Assembly (NCBI RefSeq): GCF_020882245.1
Contig: NC_083597.1
Span: 43,068,152-43,132,151, forward strand
DNA: 64,000 bases
Direction of reading: 5' to 3'
From: Rhopalosiphum padi
Lineage: Eukaryota; Arthropoda; Insecta; Hemiptera; Aphididae
The notes below the pieces were generated by a model, which saw only the letters and a list, made by a program, of their open reading frames with translations, was not told the DNA's origin and searched no databases. A program made the position numbers and the translations under genes. Each line of letters begins with the position of its first letter. Position 1 is the stretch's first letter. This document shows positions 1 through 12,110 of this stretch, in pieces.

Positions 1-1039
1 AAATAGTTTAGTAACAATTTTAGCAAAGAATAATACGATTTGGTATCCAAAATTAAAATACCAGCCATCAGGGTTTTATAATATGAGTGTACTATGTACA
101 TAAATATTAATCGACATTTTTAAAAATATTTTTAATTTACGTATTGTATTTTTTATCTATAAAAATGATTTAGGGATTAAATATTTGAATTTTAAATAAA
201 ATTTTTATTGACGATCAAAGAAAAAATATAATGCTTGAAGAATTATAGCAATCAATGTTATTTTTTTGTGACTATAAATTAGATAAATGTTTTGTATATG
301 TATTGTATTTGTACTTAACCTTGATAGTTTGATACAATGTTTTATGAGTGTAGTGAAATTTAAATAATTTCTATGACTTAAAATTGCTGAAGTTTTAATC
401 GTTGATAGAATTGTTTGTTTATTGTATTCTAATATTTATGATCATTGCAGCAGTTTACCATTGTCGATTATCTACTGTCTACTGGCAAAGTATTTTATAT
501 ACATGTAATTCCATTTTGTGATTATGTGTTTAAGGCATTTAGCACACCAATGTTGGATCAATAATTATTGGCAATTTCAAGGCGTGTAGGTAAACTATAA
601 TCTTCCAAAAAAAAGTTTGGAATTTACTTGATATTTCCAGTTTCTTGCCCCTTCAATCTGTTAGTAAGCAATCTTATATAATATGTGTTTGTTTAAGTAT
701 CACGTAAAAATAAAAGGGGCAAATAAAGTTCAAATCATAGGAAATGGATTATTTTCATTTATTTATAGAAAAATTGTAGTTTTAGGTTTTGAACAACTTT
801 ACCATATTATTTGTACGATTTTTTTTTAAATATTCGGTAATAAATATAAAAGTATACCTACCGATTTTTGTTACAATCTAGTATTATACCTACTAATTCT
901 ACTAATACAATTCTACCTCCTAAATTTCAATTTTTAATTTCCTTACGAAATAAAAATGACAAAAGAGAAATTTAACGAAAATGCGCGATTTATTTTTGCA
1001 CATTAATATTGTGTAAGAATTTTCGAATAATTTGAAAAG
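1..1039. other. AT-rich non-coding stretch, no gene seen
   Basis: Very AT-rich DNA with poly-T and poly-A runs and several AATAAA strings. No open frame with coding character and no paired splice sites. It could be intron, intergenic DNA or 3' flank. Confidence 0.6.
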
Positions 1040-1835
1040 AAAATGGCATAATGTTTAAAAATATTTTAATATTAATTTTTTGTAATAATAACAAAATAAT
1101 TTGAAGTTAAATCGTTATTAGGTACACTGTATACGTTTGAATTTCTTATATCAACATTTTAACTTCAATCGTTCATAAGTCTTAAAACATGTGTATCGTT
1201 TTATGCTAAAGTTTTTTTTAAAATTCCAATATAAAAACATATGAAAAAATCTTGTATTCATTTTTTTAGTTTTATACATAAGTAAATGTTAAATTACAAA
1301 ATAATTTGCAGATTTTGAATTTTAAATAATTAAATGCTTGTATAAGAAAAATGGTGACCATGTACTATTGATATTTTTTAAATGATGTAAAAAAAACTTT
1401 CAAGAAAATACATTTGTATACAATTTTTTAGCGTTTTTATTTAAATAAAAATTAACTTGACATAAAATGAGCCAAAATATTTTGAAAATTAAAATTATTC
1501 ATTTAAAATGATATTAATATTTGTTGAAAAATTCAAGTCTGCAGATATTCTTTATTTTTAATAATAATAAAAATTAAAAATCGATTATTTTTTCAAAAAT
1601 TGGATTTATGTAAACTTCCTTGTTTTTACCAATTATTTTATATAGTACAGGGGATTCTTAATTCTGAAATTACCAACTAAATCCTATTTCTCACTAGAAG
1701 CCACTCTGCAAATTTAAGATTGAAGCAATTTTATTACTTATACCTATAATTTGTAAAACCTAAAGGTGACGCTGAACATACTAAAAACATACATAATTGT
1801 AAAACCAATTCATAATTACTTCTCTCAGAATCTTC
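1040..1835 (+). repeat. Degraded copy of a MITE-like repeat family (copy B)
   Basis: The right end reads CTCTCAGAATC at 1821-1831 and is preceded by a stretch around 1755-1815 (cctaaaggtgacg ... aaacatacataattgtaaaacc) that closely parallels the right part of the better copy at 2476-3157. An internal block near 1597-1625 (aattggatttatgtaaac) also matches that copy, as does a block near 1155-1180 (aacttcaatcgttcata). The left boundary is an estimate, made by aligning internal blocks by eye. There is no coding capacity, so this would be a non-autonomous element or an old relic. Confidence 0.5.
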
Positions 1836-2475
1836 AATTAACTATGATCAATTACAAATCTGTTTTTAAAATTATTATCGCATCATTAAACGAATCGATA
1901 TATCAGAATTAAAATAATATTACGTAATAATTGGCGAATCTTATTATAATAAATGTAATTATTTAAAGTATATAATAACTCTGGTTGAGTTAGTTATTCA
2001 TATTTAATTAGTTATGTTAATTATTTTATATACATATATTTATATTAATTCTGTCGTATTTACACTTCTAAATATATATGATATTAATTATGTTATATTT
2101 TCATTTTTGCAAATTATAGTATGTTTTAATGATTTCATCATATTGCAGTTTGATGTAATTATAGAAGCATCTTGTTATTTCCTATCGAAATTAAAATTTT
2201 CAATCGTCAAGCAGTATTTGTAATGCGATTTCTGTTGAAAAAATAATAAATAAATTTAAATTAAGGTTTTTTAAATTGGTGAATTTACTTACATAATATT
2301 CACATGTTTTATTGCAACTCTTATCTTCGTCGTTCATTTATTATTTATCATAATCTAATTTAAATAAATAAAACGGTATCAAGTGGATACCTTTCTAAAA
2401 TAAGGGTCGAATGGGAGCAATTGTAATGGATGTATTAAATGTGAATTCTATGTTATATAATTGTATACCAAAACC
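1836..2475. other. AT-rich spacer, nothing recognised
   Basis: Spacer between two copies of the same repeat family. It contains a 69-codon open frame (2014-2223) made of Ile, Tyr, Phe and Asn codons, which is expected by chance at this composition. Confidence 0.55.
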
Positions 2476-3157
2476 TATTCTGAGTGGAGACGGTCTGTCA
2501 GCCTAAGGATATTTTATAATTCTAACATCAAAATAATTTGCTAATTTTCATGATTTTGTTGAAATTCGTTAAAATTCTAACTTCAAACGTTTATATATTT
2601 TTTTTTTATGGATTGACTCTTAATAATTATTTAAATACTATATTAATAACAACTTTTTAGCAACCTTGTGTTAATTTTTCAAAGTTTTTGACCGAGAATT
2701 TTTTTTATTGATTATCAGATAAACAAACAAAAAATAAATAACATTGACAATTTCAATTGCTTAAAAATAATTCAAATATAGACGAATATTTTGAAAATTA
2801 TACCATTTATAGAAAATATTAATATAAATCTTTCGTGAAAATTTCAAATACCTATTTATAGTTATTCATTTTCAAGTTACATCACAAAAATATAATTGAT
2901 TTTATCGTAAATTGGATTTGTGTATAAAAATTTCCGTTTTCCCTTAATTTTATTTCATTAAAAAAATTATTGGGAATTTTTTACTTTTAACCCCCTAAAG
3001 TGGCCTAAAATACTAACTAGATCCAATCTTGTGCCAGGAACCATCCCCACAGATGAAAGTATTTTTAGTGTCCTAAACCTAAATAGTGACGACATACATA
3101 GAAAACACTCATATTATATTGTAAAATCAATACATCCATCGTTCCGCTCACAATCTA
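2476..3157 (+). mobile_element. MITE-like non-autonomous DNA element, best copy in the window (copy A)
   Basis: The left end ATTCTGAGTGGAGACGG (from 2477) and the reverse complement of the right end (ATTGTGAGCGGAACG, from 3155 leftwards) form an imperfect terminal inverted repeat, about 10 of the first 12 bases identical. The 680-bp interior is AT-rich without coding capacity. A GC-richer right third (2990-3110: cccctaaagtggcctaaaat, ccaggaaccatccccac) recurs in weaker form in copy B. I read it as a non-autonomous cut-and-paste element. The superfamily is not determined because I cannot see a clear target duplication. Confidence 0.6.
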
Positions 3158-5484
3158 AAAATTAAGTTAACTCTTTAGTTTGTTATATTAAGTATTTAGT
3201 ATTATAAATGTAATTATGAAGAATGAAGATTTTCTACATATCTTATTTATTTCTAAAAATGTGTATCTTTTATATTAGTTTTGAGTTTTAATACGTATCT
3301 ACGGTTAGCGAACGTAGTGACGTAGATGTACTTATGTGTACATTTAAATAAGGGATGGGTATTTCTAAGATGAGGTATGTATTTCAAATTATGTAGAAGC
3401 TTATTTAATTATTTTGTTTTTAATAAATTACTATAATCATATATATCATGCACATTAGATTACTACTTATGTTTCTAAGTTCTCGGTGATATTATATTAT
3501 TTGGTAGGTAGTTAAATTCCTTGACCCAGTGAAAGTTCAAACATATTTTTTTATTTTTGGTATTTATATAGGCTCATCAATCAATTATATATATTATTTA
3601 TATCCAAAAGAAAGCTTCTAATAAGGCCTTACGGTCTAAAATATAAATTAAAAATTGCACCGATTTTGCGGTATGACCTAGTCATAAGTCATGAACTATA
3701 GTTTTAGATTTATAGTAGATAGATATTAAGATGATTATCTTTCACTAAAAATGGTAGTCAGTGTATTCAAGGACAGTTGAATATTATTTTTTTCTTCAAC
3801 TATCAGTATGTAAGTATGTATAACCATTACCAAATATAACTCAACAGATGTATGTAACAATATGTAATTATCAGTTGTGTAGCTTATGGTTATATGGGTT
3901 AGTGTTATATAATTATATTACAAATTACAATATTACTTTTCAATATTCTATTATAGAATATAATAATAGAAGGACGGTTAAAAAATGTCATATTTCAATT
4001 TTAAGATTTTTTTCTTACTCTTTTAATTTGCAGTATGAAATAATATAGCTGAACTTATTAATATTATTAATATCTGTCCTTGTCATCTACCTACAGTATA
4101 AACTATAAATTAATTTAAATGATCGAAGATTTATATATTAATTTAAGTCAGTAATAATTAAGATTAAGTTTAAATGTTGAATTTTACCTTACCAAGAGAG
4201 AAAATCCGTCTTTTATCTAGAATTCAAGTGCTATAAAATATGTTGACTGTATGTCGGTTAGGACAGTACAGGGATATTTAAGATTTGTATTTGTATATAT
4301 ATATATATAGTTATCCAGATGAGTTTACCACACAAGTTGCATTAGAAATGTTAACTAATTAAACACAAAATACGTTGCCGCCAACATTATATATTATCGG
4401 TATGACTGTAAACAACCCGTTACCAAATAATATGTTTTTCTAGAACAAAATATAGGTAACTGTTATTATTGAGTGTAGTTTTAATTTGTACTCAATTGCT
4501 AAGACGAGTAGTTATTACTTTATTGTATTTCTTTAAACATAGACACTTAGTCATAATAGTCATTATAATTTATAACAAAAAATCCAACTTTTTATCTTTT
4601 AGATTTAACTCTTCAATGACTTAATTTGGCACAATTTTGATGTTCCAATGATATTCCATTGAGATTAACCTATTTGGTATATTCTTATTCAGACAAGATC
4701 ATTCGGTCAGTAAGGCTGTAACCTATAGCTATTATAGTTATAGTACTTACAATAATAGAATTCTACTTCTATATAATAATATAAAGTGTATAAGTTCAGA
4801 ATAAACCGTGTTTATTTTTTCATAATCAAATTGAGCATTTTTGCATTACTTAATTATTTTATTGTTATATGTTTTGACATTAATGATTAAAAAACGTATA
4901 CGCCATTTGATACGTGTATTTACTTACGTGTATATCAACTCATTTTTAAGTTACTTTTAGTTTTTATAGTAATTAACCAATTTAAAATATCTACCTACGG
5001 TAATTTATTAAAATAATTTTCTAAATTGTTTTTTTGTTCATAATTCATGTATTGTTTATTTGTTTGAAAAATATAATATCGATCAAAGGACGAGTTACTA
5101 CAAAAAAAAAACGCAATTGGACTAATATTTTTGGAAGTGTATACATTACGAAAAAGATCACAAATCTGAGATTTAATTTATTGAATTAACAAGAACTTTT
5201 TCATTCTAGTTTAAACATTAAATAGGACAACTTTAAACTTTTAAGACCTGATTCATCGATGTATTCTTTTAATTTATTGTTATTGTTTTAATTTTTTTTT
5301 TTTAAATACTATATATCTTTAAATATTTATTATTAAATAAAAGCAGTGTAATATAAATATAAATCACCTTATTAAATATTCAAAAATTCGTAAGCAATAT
5401 CTAATAATATGCTGAAACTATACATCATTTATGAATTGTACGTTTATGTATAGTGTAAACGCTTTGAATACACATGTCATTGAT
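3158..5484. other. AT-rich non-coding stretch
   Basis: No coding exon, structured RNA or clear transposon end is visible. Short (TA)n tracts occur, for example near 4297-4310. A 66-codon frame at 3848-4048 has a composition typical of random AT-rich DNA. Confidence 0.55.
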
Positions 5485-5575
5485 AAAGACAATTTTTTAG
5501 TTCGTTGAATAATAAAAAACATACATCATTTTAAAATCAATATATTCATCGCTCCGCTCAGAATCCAAAATCAAT
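5485..5575 (+). repeat. Right-end fragment of the TCTGAGCGGAGC repeat family (copy D)
   Basis: ATTCATCGCTCCGCTCAGAA at 5545-5564 is the most canonical right terminus of this family in the window. Just before it lies a block (acatacatcattttaaaatc) that matches copies A and B. Only the terminal ~90 bp are recognisable, so this is a truncated copy. Confidence 0.55.
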
Positions 5576-6815
5576 TTTTAAATATATTAGGTTGTGTTAA
5601 AAATATATGTTTGAAAAAATATAAACTGTGATATTTATTTTCTATTTTATCTATTTTTTTTTTTTTAATAATGAAGGCATAAATGCGTTTTATCAATCAA
5701 TCAAGTAATATTTATTTTGAATACTCAGAAATATTTTTAAAGCCTTGGTGGAATCTATTGAATTTTATAATGATTAAATAACAGTTATAAAACGATATAA
5801 AATTAAACATGATGACATATTTTATTATAAATAATGATGCACGATAGTTTGTTGAAACTTGAAACTATTGCTGGACTATTATGAAACCGTTATGCTTGAA
5901 CTATTTGAAATGTCTCACGATAGTATACGTTATATATGTTATTATTATGTATGTCAGTAAATTTAGATTTTTTTATGGGATTCTTAGTTTTCACGTGAAT
6001 AAATTGATGATAATGAAACAAACCCTTTTTAAAATCTTATAACATGTTTTCATATATAACTATATAAGTATATCATATCAATATATCATAAAATAAAAAA
6101 GTAATTAAAATAAGAAAAAAATAATTAAATATAGTTATTATACATTTAAAAAAATGTTTTATTTAATCACTAAAAAGTAAAAAGTAAAAATAAATTATCT
6201 CATTAATTAGAATTAATATAACTCAATTTAAACATGATTTTATTATAATAATATGTAAAAAAAGTATAATAATATTTTAATCAGCATAAATACTACGTGA
6301 ACACACATAATTATTAAAATCTTTTATTTTAAATTTAAAAAATAGAATTTAACATATTATAAAAATAACTATAGCGTAATTTTAATGCAAATTTGTATTA
6401 TTCAAGTATTAATAATATTGATAATCATTATTTGAATAAGAAAAGTAAAAATTCACCCTATCATAATTATGTAAAATATTTAAAAAAAAATGTTCATAAC
6501 TGGAATGTAACTTTAAATGATATATAAACAATTATATGCTAATAAACTACCGTGTACTTATTATTTTTAAAAAGATTACTAAAAAAAAAAAAAAAAAACA
6601 AAAATATTGTAACATAATATTATAAAGATGTTCATTATCAAAATGTATTTTCTTATTGAAAAATATTATTTGTTCTTTGCACGAACCACGATTATGAGTT
6701 GTGAGTTGTGACACATTGAGTTGGAAAACACCCTAATCACTTCATCTTAATAATTTGATATAGTTTACATTAGGTACTTGCAAGATTCTTAGTCTAGAAT
6801 CCTTTGTTTACATCT
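5576..6815. other. AT-rich non-coding stretch with poly-A run
   Basis: Mostly A/T homopolymer-like sequence, including an 18-bp poly-A run at 6581-6598. No gene or repeat end was recognised. Confidence 0.55.
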
Positions 6816-7010
6816 ACGAAGGATGTCCAGAAAGTAAGGTTACAAGGGCCGTGTAGGACGAAGAGAATTTTGTTTTTCAAAGTTGTCAGTTTGTCACCAC
6901 GGGTAGATAACGGAATTTCTAACGGTCAAAACAAATTATCAAACGCTTCAATCTGTTACGAAATGTCGTCACAGCAGCCAAATGCGTCAAATATTTGAAA
7001 AATGTTGGAA
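6816..7010 (+). mobile_element. Possible mariner-like 5' terminus, truncated
   Basis: The sequence TACGAAGGATGTCCAGAAAG begins at 6815/6816 and runs into taaggttacaagggc. This style (TA, then a ...GTCC/GAAAGTAAGG... block) resembles mariner-family terminal repeats. It is followed by moderately GC-richer DNA resembling a 5' leader, with a short frame ending ...MSSQQPNASNI before a stop. I found no matching inverted end downstream and no transposase motif, so at most this is a left-end relic. The family assignment rests on resemblance only. Confidence 0.3.
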
Positions 7011-7690
7011 ATATTAGTTTTAAATTAAAATGATTTTGGCATTGCCAAAAATGTTTGGGTACTGTGCACAATCCCCGAACTTCTTACTTTATAATTGTAA
7101 CATATATATACATTTATTATTTATCTACCTTTTTAATTTATAAATTTAACATATTAAAACTACACACACTACTCCTAATCTTTCCCCCTAACTATACGAC
7201 TTGAAAACTGTCCCTTGAGTACAGCGACCCGTACTGCTTACTCCACCCTTTAAAAACATATCTCTTGGTGATTAGTCTGCTAGACCGTTTCTGAGCATGC
7301 TCACAATGATTTATCATTGATTTCAAATTTAACACACCTTTAGTAACTCATTCGATACCTATGTATAACTGGTAGAGCGGTATTCACTTATAATACACTT
7401 ATAATACTTAAAGTATTGTGTATTTTATAATTTAAACATTTTACTCAGAATCTAAAATAGGGGCGAAAATGTTTAGCGAATCACTCTGTACATAATATGG
7501 CATGGTATTGTATGCGAAACGTATACACGTATGTAGAAGAGTAAATTTCCATAACCACGTGTGGTAAACCAAATAGTGTTTTACGACCGCGATGGAAAGT
7601 CGCGCAATAGAAACCATTACGCAGGTGTCCCCATATGTATGTTTCATGTATATATATATATATAAGTAAAATATGTAATGGGTGTATAAT
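7011..7690. other. Non-coding stretch, slightly GC-richer patches
   Basis: Contains short pyrimidine-rich and CpG-containing patches (7180-7280, 7500-7620) but no exon with paired splice signals. A 68-codon minus-strand frame at 7441-7647 shows no recognisable domain and is not called. Confidence 0.45.
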
Positions 7691-7893
7691 ATAATAATAC
7701 CGTCAAACCGTTATCCTTGGTGGCCAGACTGTAATCTGTATTAGGCTAAGGCCGATACCGTTGGGATCGGTGATGCGTATGTGTGCGGTTTAGTATTTAT
7801 AATTTTATCATTTAATATAATATACGTATATCTATATATGAACGATGTATTGTCACTTATATATCGTATATACGTATAAAATAGTCTGAAACA

Positions 7894-7939
7894 ATGGAAG
7901 TTGAACTGTGGAAAACAGTTGCTGAAGCGTACGTGATAG
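7894..7939 (+). CDS. Candidate short first coding exon (15 codons plus 1 nt)
   Basis: An ATG at 7894 sits in a strong insect start context (ACAATGG). It opens MEVELWKTVAEAYVI before a plausible donor, ATAG/GTATGA, at 7939/7940. If spliced there, the exon ends in phase 1. The upstream 190 bp (about 7690-7780) is CpG-richer than its surroundings, with a GGCCGATACC...GGATCGG dyad that could be promoter DNA. A TATAAAA at 7875-7881 is too close to the ATG to serve this start. No domain is recognisable and chance occurrence cannot be excluded. The open frame itself runs on to 8076 without the splice, giving a hydrophobic tail of low plausibility. Confidence 0.22.
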
Positions 7940-10890
7940 GTATGACGGTTGAATGTATGTGTGTCGTATGTATGGTAAATTTTATTTTTCGATTACATCG
8001 ATGTTTTTTTAGACGTTATTCAAACAGAAATATAATGACTTTAGTTATTTTGTTGTTATTCAAAAAATATTCGTAAGGACTTGAAGCATTTTGTTTCTAC
8101 GTATGTACCTATATTATTATTTACTATTAACAATAAAATGTTAAATACAATTTATAATTTTATGTTATTTATATCATTCACACTATTTTGTAGTATGTCA
8201 GTATTAATTTACAACAGCTAGTAATATTATATGAATTAATTATATAGTATATACTATAATACTATATAATATTTAAATGAGATTTATTTTTATTAAAAAT
8301 TATGTCAATATACCGATTACTGTATTACTTTTAGTTTAGACATAATAAATTATTAATAGAAATATAAATGATTATAAAAAATCTGTAAAATAAAGCCCGA
8401 CTGTCCGTCTCTATCAAAAATGCTTTTTCATATATTATGATTTACCATTTCACTTAAATTAAATTCATCTCACAGTGACTTAGGTACTCAACAAAGATAC
8501 ACACTGAGTAACTACTTTAAAGCAGAGTGACCGTCGATTTTTTCTGCTTATCCCTTATTAGTTTATTTATTTATTTTTCCTTTTTTACGTGGTTTATAAC
8601 CGCTCTTACGTACCTATATACTTAGTACTTACATATCATTACACACACGCGTCAGGTGCTGCGGTTATTGAGTTTATACCGCTCGTAAACGCTATGCGTC
8701 GCCTGCAAAATTAATTTACTCGCTGTCTGAGTAATAAATCGAATTACTTACTATCGTTTAATAACTATGTATAACCTATTACATATATATACACTTGTAT
8801 ATTAATGAAAAAAAAATTGGACTGGACTTAAAACTAGTCGTAAGTCAGTGGTGTATTTAGGATTTTAAAGTTATAATTAATGCTGGGCAAAAAAAGTTTT
8901 GCTTTCCTTGTTACAAAATTTCGGTAAATTCATGTACAGTTTCAACGATTAATGTTAATAATTTGAATTATTGTTCTTAATATAGAAATGTGCCATCTCA
9001 TCTCATCAAATTTTTAACAATTTTCGAGTTCTATTATATACCCGTATGTAATTAATAATTTATATATACAACGTTTATCATTACTCAATATTGTTAGGTA
9101 TAATATCATGTTATTACATCCTTACATTTACCGAAACCTGCAATCACACGTTATTGTCGAATTTGTAAAATGATTCTAAGCAGACAAGTTCTTCAGTCGC
9201 AAATTGTACTTGCTCACTATGTTTTCCTTATCACTTTAGCGAGTTATTGAAAATATAATTCCTGTACGCTTTGGATTTCCTGACTGAGAAAAAACAAGAA
9301 ATGATTTATTCAATGACCACCTGACTGCGGTTTCCATTAGAAGTTTGGTTTAAGACAAAATAGGATAATTTTTAGGTACATATTTTTAAGTACTCCCTCT
9401 CTCAGTATTCGTATATAACTAATATAACTTAACACTTAACATAACATAATATAGTTTTAGCTATTTAATATTATCTAGAAAAAAACATTTAAAAACAGCT
9501 TTGTTATTTCATTTTAGCAAAAAAAAAAATAACTTTAAAGGTCAATATATTTCCATATTTCAGTTTGTAAATGTACAAATTGTAGGTATATATATTTTTA
9601 CATTTTTACATTATTTTGTTGTAATTTTACTCTATATAATAATGTGAGTTAATATTTTGTAGGTAAATTTCAACAATGTACTTGTTACTACATTGTACTT
9701 ATTCAAGTAGGTAAAGTAGATTTTTTTTATCTACTTTATTTTTTGTTTATTACGTAATTGAGAGGGCAATTATTCGTATTAAAATACTATTCTCGTCATT
9801 CCTCATAACAATATTCTTTTAATATATAATACTCGACTGTTACTTATTCAATACATTTTTTGTATTTAAATAGTATAATATGTAAAAGCATAGTTTTCTG
9901 CAGAACAATTAATTGTTTCAACAAGCCTGTAATTGAATAAAATATGTTTTGTTTTGTTATACATGTATAATATTTTGCATTATATTTATGTTTTTATTTC
10001 ACGTTATTTAAGGAGTAAATAAGTATGATAAATGTAATTTAAGTGTACTCATATTATTTATTGGTAGTTCAATTTATATAGTCTATATACAATTGTTAAA
10101 CTTGTAAGATGGCACATTAATAGTTTTAAAAGAAATTGATAACTACTAATTTTTAATTAATTAATGAATAATGAGTTAAATATTAAATTTATAAAAATGT
10201 TTATGTTTTATATTATATAAAACAAAAAAAACAAATAAAAATCATCAATGGCTAATATAGATAGAGTGGAATTTTTATTTAATTTTAATTTTTCCGTGTA
10301 TTATGTTCCATGGTTACGATCAGTTTGGGGAAGTTAGATTATAAAAATAAGAATTAGATCAATGTTAAAATATTTATTTAAATGATTCAAATAGATAAAT
10401 AGATTAGCATAAGTGATAACGATAAATGAGCACACGATAATCGTTATTATAGATACCGTAACTATACCGATGCAGGAAAAGTAATTGTCTACACTTTACA
10501 AGTGACGAGTGATATAATTCATTTGAAATGCTCAACCTTCACCCAAAACAATTTGTGCCAAATCGTGTTGTTCTGAAAAGATTAATGTTTTGAATATTAT
10601 TATTATTATTTTTTTTTTTTTTTAAAAGCTAAATGTTAAGAACTGAAAATAGATTTTTAATCACCTTGTTTTATACAGTTTATTGTTAAAATAAATAATG
10701 TTACGTAAATAAAATTTATTTATTAAATTAAAATAAATCTATAAACTTAAATAGGTGAGCCACTAGCCAGTGAGTACCGCTCTGCTGTTCAGTGGGCGTT
10801 AAGTGTACTTCGTTATTGAGTAGGTCACTGTAATGAACGTGATAAATTTGAATTCAATGATAAATATCATTAAATTAATACGATGAACAA
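7940..10890. other. AT-rich non-coding stretch
   Basis: No coding exon seen. A CpG-containing patch lies at 8500-8720. GATTCTAAGCAGACAAG at 9174-9190 faintly resembles the left end of the MITE-like family but has no matching right end nearby. The rest is A/T-rich and featureless. Confidence 0.5.
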
Positions 10891-10891
10891 C

Positions 10892-12110
10892 GATTCTGAG
10901 AGGCGACTGTTTGTCAACATTTATTTCTAAGGAAATTTTACTATATAAAAATGTTGCTAGTATAATAGTTTATATATTCTAACATTAGTAGTAATAAGTT
11001 ATTGTACCCACCTATATACTTTATTCTTTTTCATATAAAAGCATATTTTTAATCTAAGAGAATATATTAAATTAATATAAAAGCATAATATGTTTTTCAT
11101 ATTTTTTTTTGTTTTTAAATATACATTTATTGGAAGAATATTTTCAACTTTCTTAGAGAATATTATTCCGGCCTCTAGTAATAAAGTAACAGTTGTTACT
11201 TATAAATATATAAGTCAATACCGTTGCTATTTTGTACGACGAGAATAGGCTTATGAAAAGGTATCAATAGCATATAAAATAATTAATCATTAATTCAAAT
11301 TTGAACATATAACTATATCAGCTAGTGTACTTATGTAGTAAAATATATATTAATATTCGTACTTCGTATAATATAGTAACGTTTTTTTTAAATGACAAAA
11401 TAAAAAAAATTGTTTGAAGATAAATTGTTTTTTGGAATACGCATTTGAATATCAAATATGTAGACAAAATTTGAACTTTCATCGCTTATAAAAATGGATA
11501 TGTATGTCAAACTCTTTTTTTAATTTTAGTAAAAAACAAGCTTATATAGCCATCGGTGTTAAAATTAAAAATTGTATTAATTTTTAACTGCAAAATGATT
11601 TTCTTATTTTCGTGATTTTGCTATATTTTGTAATCATCGTAAAATATTATTATGTTTTTGAAATTATTTAATTGGCGAGGGAAAACGTATAAAAACCTTT
11701 TTTTTTAAATTATCAAGCTCTTATACTTAAAATAAAAATTTTATCATTATGTCGAAAAAATTTAAAAAAAAGTAGACAATTTAAAATATCTATAAATAGC
11801 ACTAAAAAATAATTAAAATTTTTTAAAGTTTAGTGAGTACTAATATTGATTTTTGGTGGCAAAATTAAGTTTTATGGAAATATGTTTTTGAATTGCGGTC
11901 TTGGTTATATGTTAACTTTTTAACGTTTTAAGAATTTTTAAATTTTCAGTTTTAACTAGATTAAATTTATTACCTATTAGAAACTATTCTCGATGTTGAA
12001 ATCTGAAGCATTTATACAACTCTAAAATGTAACATCAGGCACACATAAAAAAAGAATATATCATTGAAAAATGAAAAGTCTTAACATTTATTGCTTCACT
12101 TAGAATTTAA
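10892..12110 (+). repeat. Probable degraded or composite copy of the MITE-like family (copy C)
   Basis: The left end GATTCTGAGAGGCGACTGTT at 10892-10911 closely parallels the left end of copy A (..TTCTGAGTGGAGACGGTC..) and continues with TTGTCAAC against CTGTCAGC. A right end resembling TTGCTTCACTTAGAATTTAA lies at 12091-12110. The 1.2-kb span is longer than copy A, so it may hold an insertion or two overlapping copies. An internal block at 11470-11500 (aactttcatcgcttataaaa) matches copies A and B. Confidence 0.42.
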
